A stretch of DNA of 64,000 nucleotides from Loripinus fragilis. Its lineage: Eukaryota > Mollusca > Bivalvia > Lucinida > Lucinidae. The stretch spans positions 62,001 through 126,000 of the forward strand of contig CAXHUL010000236.1 in assembly GCA_964019695.1 (NCBI GenBank), read 5' to 3'. The position numbers and the translations under genes were made by a program. Of this stretch, positions 10,419 to 22,270 are shown piece by piece (the stretch's first letter is position 1; each line of letters starts with the position of its first letter). The notes beneath the pieces are model-generated. The model was not told the DNA's origin and made no database searches. It worked only from the letters and a program-made list of their open reading frames with translations.

Positions 10419-12562
10419 GATCTGCGTCTTCACTGTGTGTTGTTTGCAAAAGTACCTGTTTACGTGTATTCAGAATGAAAACGGTTACGGGTTTCTAGAG
10501 ACAAGACAGATTGTTTTCCTTAAATGTGATGTGTGACCAGGGGTTCGTGGGGGTGGCCCGCTTTTTGCAAACGGGAAATTAGCGTGCAAAGTCAACACTG
10601 ATCCCACTGGCAGTCTGATCACAGATTTTCAGTATAGTTGAAAACAGGCCTATTCACAGTCCATAACAACACAAGTCCATTTAGTGTCCAATTTCTGATT
10701 TATTTGGTTTCTTACATTTTCTAGCTTTCCAAATTAATAACAGGTAACATGCATAGTTATTCTCCACAATAATTACTACGTATAAAAGTCTATCCTATTC
10801 TCCACAATACAAAGTTCTATATAAAGTCTTCTTAATACAGTTCTAGAGTTCACGATAAATTCCCATGCTTCAGAACGAAATAGCTACAACTAGGCACTAA
10901 AGTTTAAGGTCTGTATTTGACCAGTGCACTACCATTTCACCATAACTACTCTTGATTCTTGAGAATGTAAGGACTCTAAATATTTAGGCCCCCACAGGGG
11001 AGTCTGTGCTCCCTTGATCCCTCAAATATGCTCTGATCTCCCCCAAATCTCTGATTCTTTTTACCTCAGTTTTTGGCAGTGTACCCTATATCTCAAATAG
11101 TATGCACTTGCTCCCCAGCTCCGCTAAAATAATTACCAGTGGTCCCAAGCTTTTTGAAAATAATAAACCCTTCTCCCCAGCTCCCCAAAACCCTTTGGGA
11201 CTCAATATTGCTATCAACCTGCTGGTCATATAGTTAAGTACTAGTACTGGGGATTTGTAAAAGTATTACTGATTCTAGAATTTGGTCTATAATCTGTAAA
11301 GGACCTTAATCAAATACAGGTTTCCATCGGCAATCGACTTTACCATATGTCGTGAAGAAATTGCTGGAGCCTTAAAATATACTCAAACAAAAAAGAAACA
11401 TCCAATTTTCATGGTACTGTATCTTTCGATCCAGTTAAGATGTTGCAATAAAAATAAAACCAGAATGTTTATCAAACGTCCGACACACAAAAAATGGTAA
11501 TTATTTGATTTTATCTTCTGATCTTGAAGAGTTATTAAACCTAATATGCACACAGCTTTTTCCAATATCATCAGGAAGTTAATCATCAAAACGTGGCACA
11601 TTTTACGTTAAATGGTAACCAGAAGCGTCCGACGATGAAAAAACATCTAAAAACCCAAGTCTGCTTATTAACGAGCGAAATTGCAGTGCCAAATCTTTCT
11701 TTTACGAAATTAACTAAAATTACCTCCCTTTGAATTAAACAAATAATAATTTAAGAACTTTCAAATCTCCTTAACCTAACATCATTTTGAGGCCGTTTTT
11801 GTTTTAATTTGTTGTGTCTGTTTATGACAACAATTACACAATAGAGAAAAACAAAAACTATGGCTGATGTCTGTCATCAAAGGTTCACTAAATCTGAGTT
11901 TTATACCCAACCCTTACTGCAAAATCACCAGAGAATTTCCATTATTAATTGTTTTGATGCTGATTAGTCTTAATTATTGTTAAAATGCTTGTGATGACGA
12001 AAAAACATCAAATTTGTTCGAGTTTGTTGATTATCAAAATGCTGGACCAATAATGAATTTTGTGAGTGTTTTCACGCACGCTCATGATCGATGTTTGTGA
12101 CGTTAGAGTATGTTACAGACTAATGGATGTGGCCGTAAAAGCAATGCATACAACTAGTCAGCTGTCTTACTAAAGAGTTGTACAGTGATGTTTATAAATG
12201 TGCTTAAACGGTTCGGAATTATGACGGACATACAAGCTGTTAATGTTGTGACTTTTGATTTTAAGGGTACTGGTGTTCACAGAATTGTCAGCGGCTACAC
12301 TGATTATCAAATGGATTACTCTTAGGTGCAAATCATTTCTAAATTATCAAAGTTTGTAATGTGAAAATTTGAATGAATTGCGTTCATAAATTTGGAACTG
12401 ACAGACATAAACGTCAAGCGGACATAACTTTTTTGTTTGAGTATATTTTTATAATCGCTGGTGCAAGTGAGAGCATGTTGAGGTCTTGGAAATTAAATAT
12501 TTTTAATATTAATGATAAAACAATTAATTTTGTTGCAACAATTCAGATCTTCCTCCTAAACC
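10419..12562. other. No gene recognised
   Basis: AT-rich sequence. All ORFs are under 75 codons and show no family motif. No TIR-bounded element was evident by eye. Confidence 0.5.
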
Positions 12563-13182
12563 TAAATTAAATTTTAGACATTTGAAGAAAAGTGTCCAGG
12601 AATTTCATAGAAAGTTTGCGTTAGCGCCTGCAGATAAGGCTGTTAATGATATTGTGGTTGTTTGAAGGGTGTACTATATCAACGCCCCAAAGCAAAAACT
12701 TGGCAGCGCTAAAACCTATGAGCATTAATTGCTTGGTGAGAGATCTATCGTTGATAGGCACTGATGTCATATGGCTGCTATTTTTTTTATGAGAATCGTG
12801 TGCTTTTGATGAGGATCATGACAATTTTCCTACAGTATACTGGTTACCTAAACTTCATTAAATATAAATCATGGTTTATTGCTTATTCTAGTTTGTGCAC
12901 TACTACTGAGTTGTCTGCTTTTGACCTCTTGCCTCACTACAGTTAAAAAACATGTTACAGAATATTGTGAAAAAGCTTACGAGAAGAATGATACATCTAT
13001 TTTGGTCTATTAAAATTTCAGGCGAGGCTCATAATAAATTAAAATCTAAAGGTTTGTTTAATATCTAGCGTGTCCACACATGGTCTCTGTACTCTTTATA
13101 CTACATTGCCACGTTGTCTAATTGAAAAAAAACTTAACAACTTTTTTAACAAACCTCTTATATAGATTGGCTCGCTTTGACA
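12563..13182 (+). pseudogene. Penelope-type RT relic, N-terminal half
   Basis: Readable blocks are LNFRHLKKSVQEFHRKFALA then PADKAVNDIVVV, YWLPKLH, KSWFIAYSSLCTTTELSA and FWSIKISGEAHNKLKSKGL, in RT order but in several frames with stops. The last about 260 bp recur at 14789-15080 on the other side of the array at 13196-14761. Confidence 0.6.
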
Positions 13183-13195
13183 AAGGTTTTGTTTT

Positions 13196-14761
13196 AGCCC
13201 ACCTGAGCCGAAGGCTCCCTGTGAGCTTATAGGATGAGACTGGAGCCGGCGTCCGTCTGTTCAAACTTTCAAACTTAAATATCTCTGAGACCAGCTGGCT
13301 GATCAAAATCAAATCTCATCTGGAGCATCTTCGGGGTGGAGGAAAGGCTGCATCAGGTTTTGTTTCAGATCGGATCAGAACTCTGGTTTCCATGGCAAGA
13401 GATAGCTCCCATAGGGTTATAATGGGGAAAATCTTGTGAGCATTCTAGCCCCTTCATTTTTAATTGGATCTTCTTCATTTTTACAGGTAACGAGGACAAC
13501 CATAAAATCTCGAATGGGTTCGAAATTCGGCAATATCCGACAAGTGACTGCAGAGTCAGCTGCCCTTGAGCGTCTGGAAAAATCCCCATAGCCTTAAAAT
13601 GGGAGAAATGTTGTGACCACTCTAGTGCCTTCATTTTAGATGGATCTTCTCCATTCTTGCAGGTTACAAGACGAACCATAAAAGCTTGGATGAGTTTGAA
13701 TTTCAGCAAGATCTCATCACTGACTTTGGAGTTAGCTGCCCTTGGGCGTCTGAAAAATCAATGAATAATTAATGTTGTGACCACTCTAGCGCCTTCATTT
13801 TTAATTGGATCTTCTTCATTCTTGCAGGTAACAAGGACAACCATATAACCTCGGACGGGTTTGAAATTTGGCCAGATCAGACCTTGGATAATGGGGAAAA
13901 TGTTGTGAACACTCTAGAGCTTTCAATTTTTAATTGATCTGCTTCATTTTTTCAGATAATAAGGACAACTATAAAAGCTGGGATGAGTTTGAATTTCGTC
14001 AAGGTCCAATCACCTAATATGGAGTTAGCTGCCCTTGAGCATCTTAAATTTGATGGATATTGTGACCACTCTTGCGCCTTCATTCTTGATTGGATCTTCT
14101 TCATTCTTACAGGTAACAAGGACAACCATAAACGATTGGATGAATTTGAATTTCAAGTAGAATTAATCTCAGATTGTGGAGTTAACTGCCCTTGAACGTC
14201 ATAAAAATCTGTAAAGACTTACAATGGGAGATATGTAGTGACCACTCTAGCACCTTCATTTATGAATGGATCTTCCTCATTCTTGCGGGTAACAAAGACG
14301 CCTATAAAAGCTTGAATGTATTAGATTTTAGGCCACTCCTGACCACCAACTATCGAGTAGACTTTGAGTGCCCTTGAGCGTCTAAAATATAGCTGAATAA
14401 TGTTGTGACCACTGTAATGCCTTCATTTTCATTTGATTTTCTTCATCCTTGTAGGTTACCAGGACATACATATAAGTATGGATGAGTTTGAATTTCGGTC
14501 AGATCCATCACTGACTGCGGAGTTAGCTTCCCTTGAGTAGTTGAAAAATATACATCCACCAGGTTTCCTCTGCAATTTTTATTTAGATCTTTTAAATACT
14601 TGCAGATTACCAGAACTGGTATAAGATCTTTTGTTTTTGAATTAATTCCTGGTCACTATTTCAAGTTCAGAGTTACCTGTCTTTGAGCATCATACATTAT
14701 GGTATCTCCAAACATTATGCTGGCTACCAGGTGAGCGATCGTTGCCCATTGGGCTACTTGT
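13196..14761. mobile_element. Mobile element built of a tandem array (about 155-180-bp unit, 8 or so copies)
   Basis: The left end reads AGCCCACCTGAGCCGAAGGC and the right end CAGGTGAGCGATCG..GGGCTACTTGTTT, ends seen in abundant bivalve repeats. Inside, units start with GTGACCACTCTAGCGCCTTC at about 13434, 13612, 13776, 13907, 14062, 14238 and 14404, with CTTCATTCTTGCAGGTAACA in each. Units are well diverged. The layout resembles the pearl/Helitron-like tandem-repeat elements described from bivalves. It interrupts a Penelope-type relic. Confidence 0.7.
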
Positions 14762-14788
14762 TTCATTTCTGAAGAATCCAAATGACCT

Positions 14789-15354
14789 TTTGCCTCACTA
14801 CAATTAAAGAAATGTTATAAAATATTGTGAAAAAGTTTATGAGAGGAATGATAAAAAAATCTATTTTGTCTATTAAAATTTCAGGCGATGTTCATAATAA
14901 TTAAATCTAAGTTTCAACCCCCACAGAAGTTAAAATCTAAAGGTTTTTGAAAAATCTAGTGTGTCTACATATGGTTTCTCTACTCTCTATACTACATTGT
15001 CACGTTATCTAATTGAAGAAAAACTTACCAATTTTCTTTTAACAACCCTCTAATAGAGATCGACTCGCTTTATTTGGCTTCAGGGACTTTATGATGTCTC
15101 TTTCTGATGATAAGCAGGCTGAAATTATTGACGCTTTTAACACTTCATCCAGATATTTGGATGATATTTTAAACATAAATAATATTTATTTTGACAATAT
15201 GGTAAGTCAAATACACCTTGCAGAGCTTCAACTTAATAAAGCAAATACCTCTGATACGAAAGCCTCGTTTTGGACTTGCATTCGTTCATTTCTACCAAAA
15301 TTTATGAAAAACGCGACGATTTTGATTTTGAAAATGTCTATTTCCCTTTTTTGA
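14789..15354 (+). pseudogene. Penelope-type RT relic containing the YLDD active site
   Basis: After a degraded repeat of 12922-13182, the frame from 15091 gives LSDDKQAEIIDAFNTSSRYL, DDILNINNIYFDNMVSQIHL and AELQLNKANTSDT. YLDD at 15154-15165 is the RT catalytic box (YXDD). DRLYLA joins directly to MMSLSDD, so the segment with the upstream catalytic Asp and the MGTNCAP-type motif is deleted. Confidence 0.7.
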
Positions 15355-15640
15355 TTGTGGTGTTCCTCGCTCTACATCCTATGGAGTGGTCATGTTGCAT
15401 ATCAAATTAAAGGGTATGAAATGTTCAACGACATGCTAGCAAATAGTTTGCTCTCAAACACACCCTCGACCTATGTGGGTCAAATGGCCAAAACGGGATT
15501 TTTTCTGAAAGTAGGCATGTTGCATATCAAAGTAAAGGGAGTGAAGCGTAGAACACCCACCATGCAAGTAATTAGTTTGACCTTACACACCCCCTGGCAC
15601 TTTGTTGGGTTGAAAGGTCAGATATTGAAAATGTGCAGCT
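15355..15640. repeat. Two diverged copies of a short repeat
   Basis: CATGTTGCATATCAAATTAA and CATGTTGCATATCAAAGTAA head two stretches about 130 bp apart, followed in each by AGTTTG and ACACACCC. Probably part of an unidentified repeat; no function inferred. Confidence 0.4.
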
Positions 15641-15904
15641 AAGTATATTTTATTGAACTAAAGCATGTTGACAATAAAACATAGGCTGTACTGCATAATT
15701 ATTGTCAGACATTGCTGTTGTTAGATCTTAGAGCTCCCCTGCTTATTTTTTTTTGGTGCACAGGTCCTATGATTTTAAATGCTGGTTGGTGTTTAATAAA
15801 AGTTTAGTGCTGGTGATATTTTGTACACGTGCTGGAAAATATTTACAGTTGAGCTGACACTATCTCTGTCAAAAGTTACCAACGTATTCTCAATGCCATC
15901 ACTC

Positions 15905-16260
15905 GTCTCACATGTAGCCTGTGCAAGTACTCCCTAGTATATAGTTCAAACGAGCCAAACCCCTCAGTAGGCCATTACTTTTGTCTATATTGATGATCCG
16001 CGAGCCATCCAGTATTAACTGTGTGAGAATGTCAGGATTCTTCAATCGTGAAATATGCTGATCTGACAAGATCGGGCTCGTTGACAATTTCTTTATGTAG
16101 ATACTTCTCTCCGTCTCAAAGAAAGAGCACTCTCCCAAAAAAGCTGACGTGTATCAGGGTCTCTGTAACACAGCTTACAGGTTGGATTTACAGTGTATTT
16201 GGTTGAAGGTAGCCCTATTTGCCTGTAGTATATATGTATAGGCCTGTCAATATCTACTTC
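15905..16260 (-). pseudogene. LINE C-terminal relic with zinc-knuckle
   Basis: On the minus strand the reading TVNPTCKLCYRDPDT is followed, in another frame, by ILSDQHISRLKNPDILTQLI then LDGSRIINIDKSN. This is the C-terminal layout of I-type LINE polyproteins (CxxC, then a CP.L-like segment). It is broken by a frameshift. Confidence 0.45.
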
Positions 16261-16369
16261 TGCTATCATGTATATATTACTCTATATTATCTCTTACAGT
16301 GGACCATACATGATTAACTCAAGTGGGTTCAAGTATTTTGTGATAGACTTGCTTTCAATATCAGACTTC

Positions 16370-16700
16370 ATTGGGCTAAAAACTTTTCTGCAACAAGGCA
16401 TATATTTTATGGGGATTCAGTTTATAAATTCAAAAGAATTGTTAGAAACCCTAATTTAAGTGATCAATTCAAAAAGATTATCAAACGTTATATAAAGGTT
16501 GGATATAACTGGGATGTCATGCGACAAACTGCATGCCTGGTTTTAAACCCAATCATGGTTTAAAGCTATTGTTTCCTCTTTAATTGCACGACGGTGGGTC
16601 AGGCCTCAGACTCTATGACGGCTCTGACATAAAGCTTTAATCGGTGAGTTGGTGTTTGATGCTTGTCTGTAGCTGGGCCCACCGTGGCTCAACTTGAGGT
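16370..16700 (+). pseudogene. Penelope-type RT relic, C-terminus
   Basis: Readable as VYKFKRIVRNPNLSDQFKKI, IKRYIKVGYNWDVMRQTACL and FLFNCTTVGQASDSMTA. It aligns with the minus-strand relic at 8214-8400. With the pieces at 12563, 14789, 17505 and 18736 it makes one scattered plus-strand element. Confidence 0.65.
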
Positions 16701-16896
16701 TTTCTTTAGCTCTGACTATCTGTGAGTGGTGAGCCATTTTCTTTCATCATAGGGTGTTAATTTGATTTTCTAGAGTGTTTCTCCATGATGATACATTGCC
16801 ATAGTTAGAAGGCTTCCATGCGAGCTGAACATTTCTTGTACTTCAGCAACAGCAGAATCGAGGGCGAAGATTTGGCACCAGTAAAATGCATTTAAG

Positions 16897-16911
16897 CCCC
16901 CCCCCCCCCCC
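16897..16911. repeat. (C)15 homopolymer
   Basis: Fifteen cytosines. Likely length-variable and a sequencing or assembly weak point. Confidence 0.9.
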
Positions 16912-17074
16912 AGTGGCTTAGGCTGCTGTCCGTTCTAATGCGGTGGTTCTGATGTTGTTGACTTGTTGTTTATTGTTACTCCCATTGTGGGAGTCTGTAA
17001 TTGTTCTATGTTTTGTTATACGTTACTTTATGCCAATTCTAGTTTTGCAATCATCTTGATAGGGAAGAGAGAGC

Positions 17075-17190
17075 AGGTTGCTTTGCTTAGTTTGTCTTCC
17101 ATGTGTCTCGGAATTGTTGTGTGGCTCTTCCTCGCGATGCCATATTTTTCTGCAGTTTGTGATTGTAGTATTTCCTGATCATACTCACTT
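17075..17190. repeat. Short interspersed repeat, also at 9530-9645
   Basis: GGTTGCTTTGCTTAGTTTGT, GTTGTGTGGCTCTTCC and TTTCCTGATCATACT are shared. A diverged copy is at 19560-19670. Unclassified. Confidence 0.55.
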
Positions 17191-17504
17191 ACTATTTTCT
17201 ATAATACCTCCACCATACCACGTACCTTACAGTAAAGTGTACGTTCCCAAGCCTCCTTGGATGGATGTTTGTCAATAACTCAAAGAATGATTACAAACCA
17301 TAGTGATCCAAGATACTTTGAATAGAGGGGAAATGCTCTCACTAGGCGAGTCCTTCATTCCCACATGTCTCTGCGCTATTTCATATTCTATTTAACTTTA
17401 TCCTTATAATCATGTTATCAAACAAACAGAATATTCAATTAATTCTTATTTAGTATGTCCTTAATGGGTAAGATAAGTTACGGTTTGAATGCTTAAGGAG
17501 TAGG

Positions 17505-17605
17505 AGAAATGGGATTTGTGGATCTTTTATGTGTTTTTTTTTTCTGTCTTGCGTTTGTTATGCCTTTGTGCGCGTCTGTTTATATGTGCCCTGTGGTCAC
17601 CTGCT
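17505..17605 (+). repeat. Penelope-type 3' region, plus strand, first part
   Basis: GTGGATCTTTTATGTG, GCGCGTCTGTTTATATG and GGTCACCTGCT match the repeat at 24962-25168. It is separated from its continuation at 18736 by about 1.1 kb of other sequence. Confidence 0.6.
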
Positions 17606-18735
17606 TTCCACAGTTTATGTAGTTTATAGTACTATTCAGTGACAGTATAACTGGCATAATTGTACTTCAGTGTTAAACTGTAGATTGTAGGTGTACAGAT
17701 TAATTATAAACCCCAGCCCTCACAGACCCACACAGTGGAATCTGAGCATACCTATAGATGTCTCATGGATGATTTACTGGGGTCTGGATTGTATATATGT
17801 TTTTTTCCCTATGTATTGCACTGAGAAGTTATACGGTTAATTGCATTTTGTCTTCTGAGTGAAGTATAAATAATATACATGCATTATGGTAGCATTGGTA
17901 TGCATGACAGATTGAGTGAAAGGGAACAAATTTAGGTGGCAGGGGGTATATCATGGTGGTCCAGCCCATCTTAGTGTTATAATCGGAACTGATAGCTTTT
18001 GGTGGGTGATAAAGGTCCCTTATCATAAATTGTCAGTTTTGTTAAATTTTGCCGATTGGGCAAGAAATTCTCTTTATTAATTGAGTATATGGATAATTAA
18101 TGGGCTTTAAGATGGGTATGGATGCACATATGGTGTTTTCAAATTCCTTGTTGTTAGACTGGATGTTAGAAGTATGAATGAAGTATGTAACCTTACTGCA
18201 TTATATATATTTTATATTTTATTTTCTTATTATAATCACATAATTTTTGAAAAATGTGATGATATTTCTGTGATATTAGAGTTTTCTGTGATTCTGTATC
18301 TGTGATAAAAAAAAATAACTGCATAGACTTCAACTGTACTGTAGAAGATATAATTGTTAATAGGAGTTGTCAAAGAGCGATTGAAAACAATTTCTGCAAA
18401 TACATGTACATGATATATGGATACTTGGACAATGAGATGTCAGAAGAGTGAATTTTAGCTGGATGAAGAAATCTGTGTGTACTATAAGGTCTTAATTGAC
18501 ACTTTCAGATCCCTGGCTCTGGTCTACAGGAAAATAAATCGACTTCAAGAGGCTAATCTGATTTTCAGAAAAAACAGTTATGTTCGGCTACTCCATTCAG
18601 GACTCTAAGCGCACCACCTAAACTCGATTACTTGTGTGTTAATTCTACTAAGAGAAGACACAGCGAGAATCAATACCGAGAGATAACTACAGCCAATTGG
18701 GGCTTAGCTACGATCAACCAAACCAACCAACTCTT
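17606..18735. other. No gene; insertion within Penelope-type 3' region
   Basis: It ends in a CAACCAAACCAACCAACT tract that looks like a SINE or LINE tail. The remainder is AT-rich and unrecognised. Confidence 0.4.
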
Positions 18736-18862
18736 GGCTCTCGTTTGTGGTGTCTTACTGTGAGTTTGTAACTTTCCCATTGGTATCCTGGGTCAGGTAT
18801 GGTACTTGATTGTACCGATTCCTGATAGTTGCACCCTTACTTACTTATATTTTGTGATTTAC
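18736..18862 (+). repeat. Penelope-type 3' end with (TTAC)n tail
   Basis: GGCTCTCGTTTGTGGTGTC, GTATCCTGGGTCAGGTATGG and GATTCCTGATAGTTGCACCC are followed by TTACTTACTT. The same tail closes the copy inserted in LINE B, which supports this as the true 3' terminus. Confidence 0.6.
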
Positions 18863-19019
18863 TCCTTTCTCTTAAATAACCCTTCGTCAGGGACATAAAT
18901 TCGACGGATCTGTCTTGTTTAAAATTAATTCTTGTAGGCATTAAATAGCCTGATGATATTAGAACTGTCAAACAATGCATTTTATTTTTAAAGCACATGG
19001 CAATTTGTTTTCTTCAGTC

Positions 19020-19378
19020 TTTTCTATTTAAGAATCAATTTTATCATATGACGTCGCGGTCTGGGAGTGAAATAACGCCATGCAATAAAATCGATAAACC
19101 ACGAGTGGTTTATAGATTTACGGGAAACTTTATGACGTCCATAACAACGTTGCGTACATAATGACAAAATTATAACGTTTTTGTGCCAGAAATCAGATTT
19201 CAAAGTATTTGTCATATGATAAATAGAATCTAACATTCGTGCTCTTGTATTATTGAATTTATTAAACTCGTTGCGAAAAAGTGTAAAAATGCTCGGCAAG
19301 CCTCGCTTTTTATCACTTTTCCGCAACTCGTTTAATAAATTCAATAAAACATGAGCACTCATGTAAGATCCTCTATTA
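19020..19378. repeat. MITE family E, long copy
   Basis: Ends CATGAGCACTCATGTAAGATCCTC (inverse of 6981). Its inner arms, GTATTATTGAATTTATTAAAC and GTTTAATAAATTCAATAAA, pair across the AAAAAGTG..CACTTTT loop. TATGACGTC appears near both ends. Confidence 0.6.
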
Positions 19379-19693
19379 ATCTTTAAAACAGTTCACACAG
19401 AATCTGCCAAAATACTCAGTTTACAAACCTCTTACAGAGACCAGGCACTAGTCATAAATTTTCCAGTATGCTGAATTAGTCAACTGAGCTGTTATTTACT
19501 TGCTAGATTTGTGATATGCCTAAGCAGTCATTATGATGCTCTCCCACAAAATGAGGGAGTCAAGACGTGATTACCTTTATGACTGAACTGTCTGTGTCTT
19601 GGTGTCTCTCCTCACAGTGTCATGGGTTGGTCTGTGATCTGTGATTATGGCATTCCTTTGTCATAGTCCTTTTTCCACACCAAACCAGTGAAC

Positions 19694-22189
19694 TATACTG
19701 AACAAAAGTGAAAACGCTACACCTGAATTGTTTGCCATTTATATACAAAATTATGCAAGCCAAGAATGCAAATTAATGTCCAAATACAGGGTAATGCACG
19801 ACAGTAAAGTTTATACGGATGTTGTCATGAGTAAACACATGAAAGTCATTTAAATGTGACAGAGGTCCAATTTTTCAGGTTGCAAATTTGGACAGAAATC
19901 TCACACAGTCTAGGCCTTCAGAAATCCACTCACTACGAGAGCCCACTGCACGAAATGTTAGTCTAGAGATGTGACAACAAGAAATGTGAAGGACTCATCT
20001 AAAGTGTGTTTTGATCGTTTCGAAAAACAATCTCAAGAAGTGGGTTTTCCATCAAATTGCCAAGTTTGAATTTTTAACACTGAAATCTCCGTAGGAAAAT
20101 CAATGTGTTGTTGCATCTTAGTAAGAGGACATTAATAGTCGAGAAAGAGTAGAAACAATATGCTGAGAGGTCTACCTGATTGTCAAAAGAAAATTATCAA
20201 AAATCTTGATAAATTGAAGATTACCAAACATTTAATATTCCATATTTGTTTTTATCAAAGGGAGACAATTTTTCCATTTTTACAAATTTGATAAATTCGA
20301 AATTGATTTCTGAGCTTGTTTCAAGTGATTTATAAGATTTCTTGTGTTTTTACGCAACACAATTATGACAAATTTTGATAAGCATAACAATTTTAAATTG
20401 CGCATGCGCAATAGCAAAATTCAGTCAATAAAGCTTTAAACACTTAAAGGAACATAACTCAGACATCAAACAAGACAAATTGGTTGAGATTCGATGAATC
20501 GTTAACTAGATGTCTAGGAAACATTATTAAGCTTTAGAATATATATTTTTGTCCAATACTTTCTCACAAAATACAGATAATACAGTCAATTTCTACAGGT
20601 AAAATTCCGTCAGACTGGACAAAAGCCAATGTTAGCCCGGTTTTCAAGAAGGGAAGTAAAAGTGATCCAGCCAATTATAGGCCCATCTCCTTGACATGCA
20701 TATTGTGCAAGGTGATGGAGCATATAATTGCATCTAAGCTCACTCAGCATCTCAACCAAAATAATGTTCTCTACGATCTCCAGCATGGTTTCAGAGAAAG
20801 GAGATCATGTGAAACCCAACTTATTCAGCTTGTTGAAGACCTGGGCAGGCAACTAGTAACAGGTAAACAAGTTGACCTTATCTTGCTAGACTTTAGTAAG
20901 GCCTTTGACAAAGTCAGCCATCCTAAACTCTTGTTCAAACTTTCACAGCATGGAGTGAAAGGAAATACTCTAAATTGGATTAGAGCTTTCCTGGTAGGTC
21001 GAACCCAGGCTGTGGTGCTGGAGGGGGAGAGCTCATCAGAGGTTCCTGTGACATCTGGTGTGCCCCAGGGATCTGTTCTTGGGCCTCTCCTCTTCCTGCT
21101 CTATATAAACGACCTACCACAAAATATACAAGCCCAGGTAAGACTTTTTGCCGATGACACGGCTGTCTATCTAACAGTTGGATCCTCAGACGATAGGGAC
21201 ACCCTCCAAGCAGACCTCAATACCTTACAGGAATGGGAGCTGGCGTGGGACATGGAATTTAACCCTAGCAAATGCCAGGTGCTCCACATTACCAGGTCGA
21301 AACATCCATTGAACACCCAGTACTCCCTTCATGGACAGGTACTTGAGGCAACTGACACAGCAAAGTATCTTGGTGTAAGTATTGCTAGGGATCTTAACTG
21401 GAACGACCACATCAGCTCAATAACTGCGAAAGCAAACAGGACCCTGGGCTTTGTTAAACGAAACGTTAAGACCAACAATGAGAAGGTAAAAGAACTGGCC
21501 TACAAAACTTTAGTTCGTCCCCAAGTTGAGTATGCCTCCCCAGTCTGGTCCCCCCACACAAAGCATAACATAAATAAAATTGAAATGACCCAAAGAAGAG
21601 CAGCTAGATGGGTCAAAAACCAATTCTCCCCATATGAAAGTGTCACTAACATGCTGAGTGAGCTTGGTTGGAGGTCACTGGAAGATCGACGGATTGATGC
21701 CCGGCTGATAATGTTTTACAAAATTGTCCATGGATATGTTGCGATTCAACTTCCTGCATACTTTGATAAACCCTTAAGATATACTCGCCACATGCACACT
21801 CTTTCATTTAGGCAGATACACACTGCTGCCAGCTATTACCAATATTCCTTTTATCCTGCATCAGTAGTTCTATGGAACAGACTCCCCTCTGAAGTTGTAC
21901 TTTTGGAAGATCTTGACTCATTCAGGGAAGGAGTCTGCAAGATCAACCATCGGTCACCTTAATTTAAATACACTGTTTTTAACCTCTTTTACCTGCACCT
22001 CTTCTGCACTAACACTATAACTTTTATCAAGTCTCACTATCGCACTTTTTATCTCCTACAATCTTTTTTTTAACTCTTGCACTGACAGCGCAACTGCACG
22101 TAATACTCGAAATGAGGGTGCTGCAGAATGGATAGATAGATAGATAGATAGATAATTGTAGTGTAGCGTTTTCACCTTTGTTCAGTATA
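19694..22189. mobile_element. DNA transposon with 29-bp TIRs carrying LINE A
   Basis: Left TIR 19694-19722 begins TATACTGAACAAAAGTG and ends AAACGCTACAC. The right TIR 22161-22189 is its complement with one mismatch. The TA-flanked TIR suggests the Tc1/mariner (IS630) superfamily. No transposase ORF is present; most of the right half is LINE A, whose (GATA)n tail ends a few bases from the right TIR. Confidence 0.75.
20575..22155 (+). pseudogene. LINE A: 5'-truncated non-LTR retrotransposon (RT region)
   Basis: Open frame from about 20575 to a stop at 21960-21962, 423 residues from 20691. Motifs in order: GKIPSDWTKANVSPVFKKG, NYRPISLTC, LQHGFRERRSCETQL, LLDFSKAFDKVSH, SGVPQGSVLGPLLFLLYIND, LFADDTAVY (catalytic FADD) and the C-terminal YLGVSIARDLNWNDHI and SPVWSPHTK blocks. 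The endonuclease half is missing. The 3' end has (GATA)n at 22131-22155, usual for CR1/Jockey-group LINEs. The remaining frame is intact but cannot be autonomous. Confidence 0.85.
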
Positions 22190-22270
22190 TTTTAATATGC
22201 TTCTGCTTCTGCTTTGTACAGTGTAGGGCTAGTTACAGCGTTATACACCGGGGAGAGAGAGCGGCGTTGT

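Noticed and set aside
13430..14420. Regularly spaced repeats as a CRISPR-like array
   Set aside because: Units are 155-180 bp, diverged along their length with no spacer/repeat alternation, in a eukaryotic transposon.
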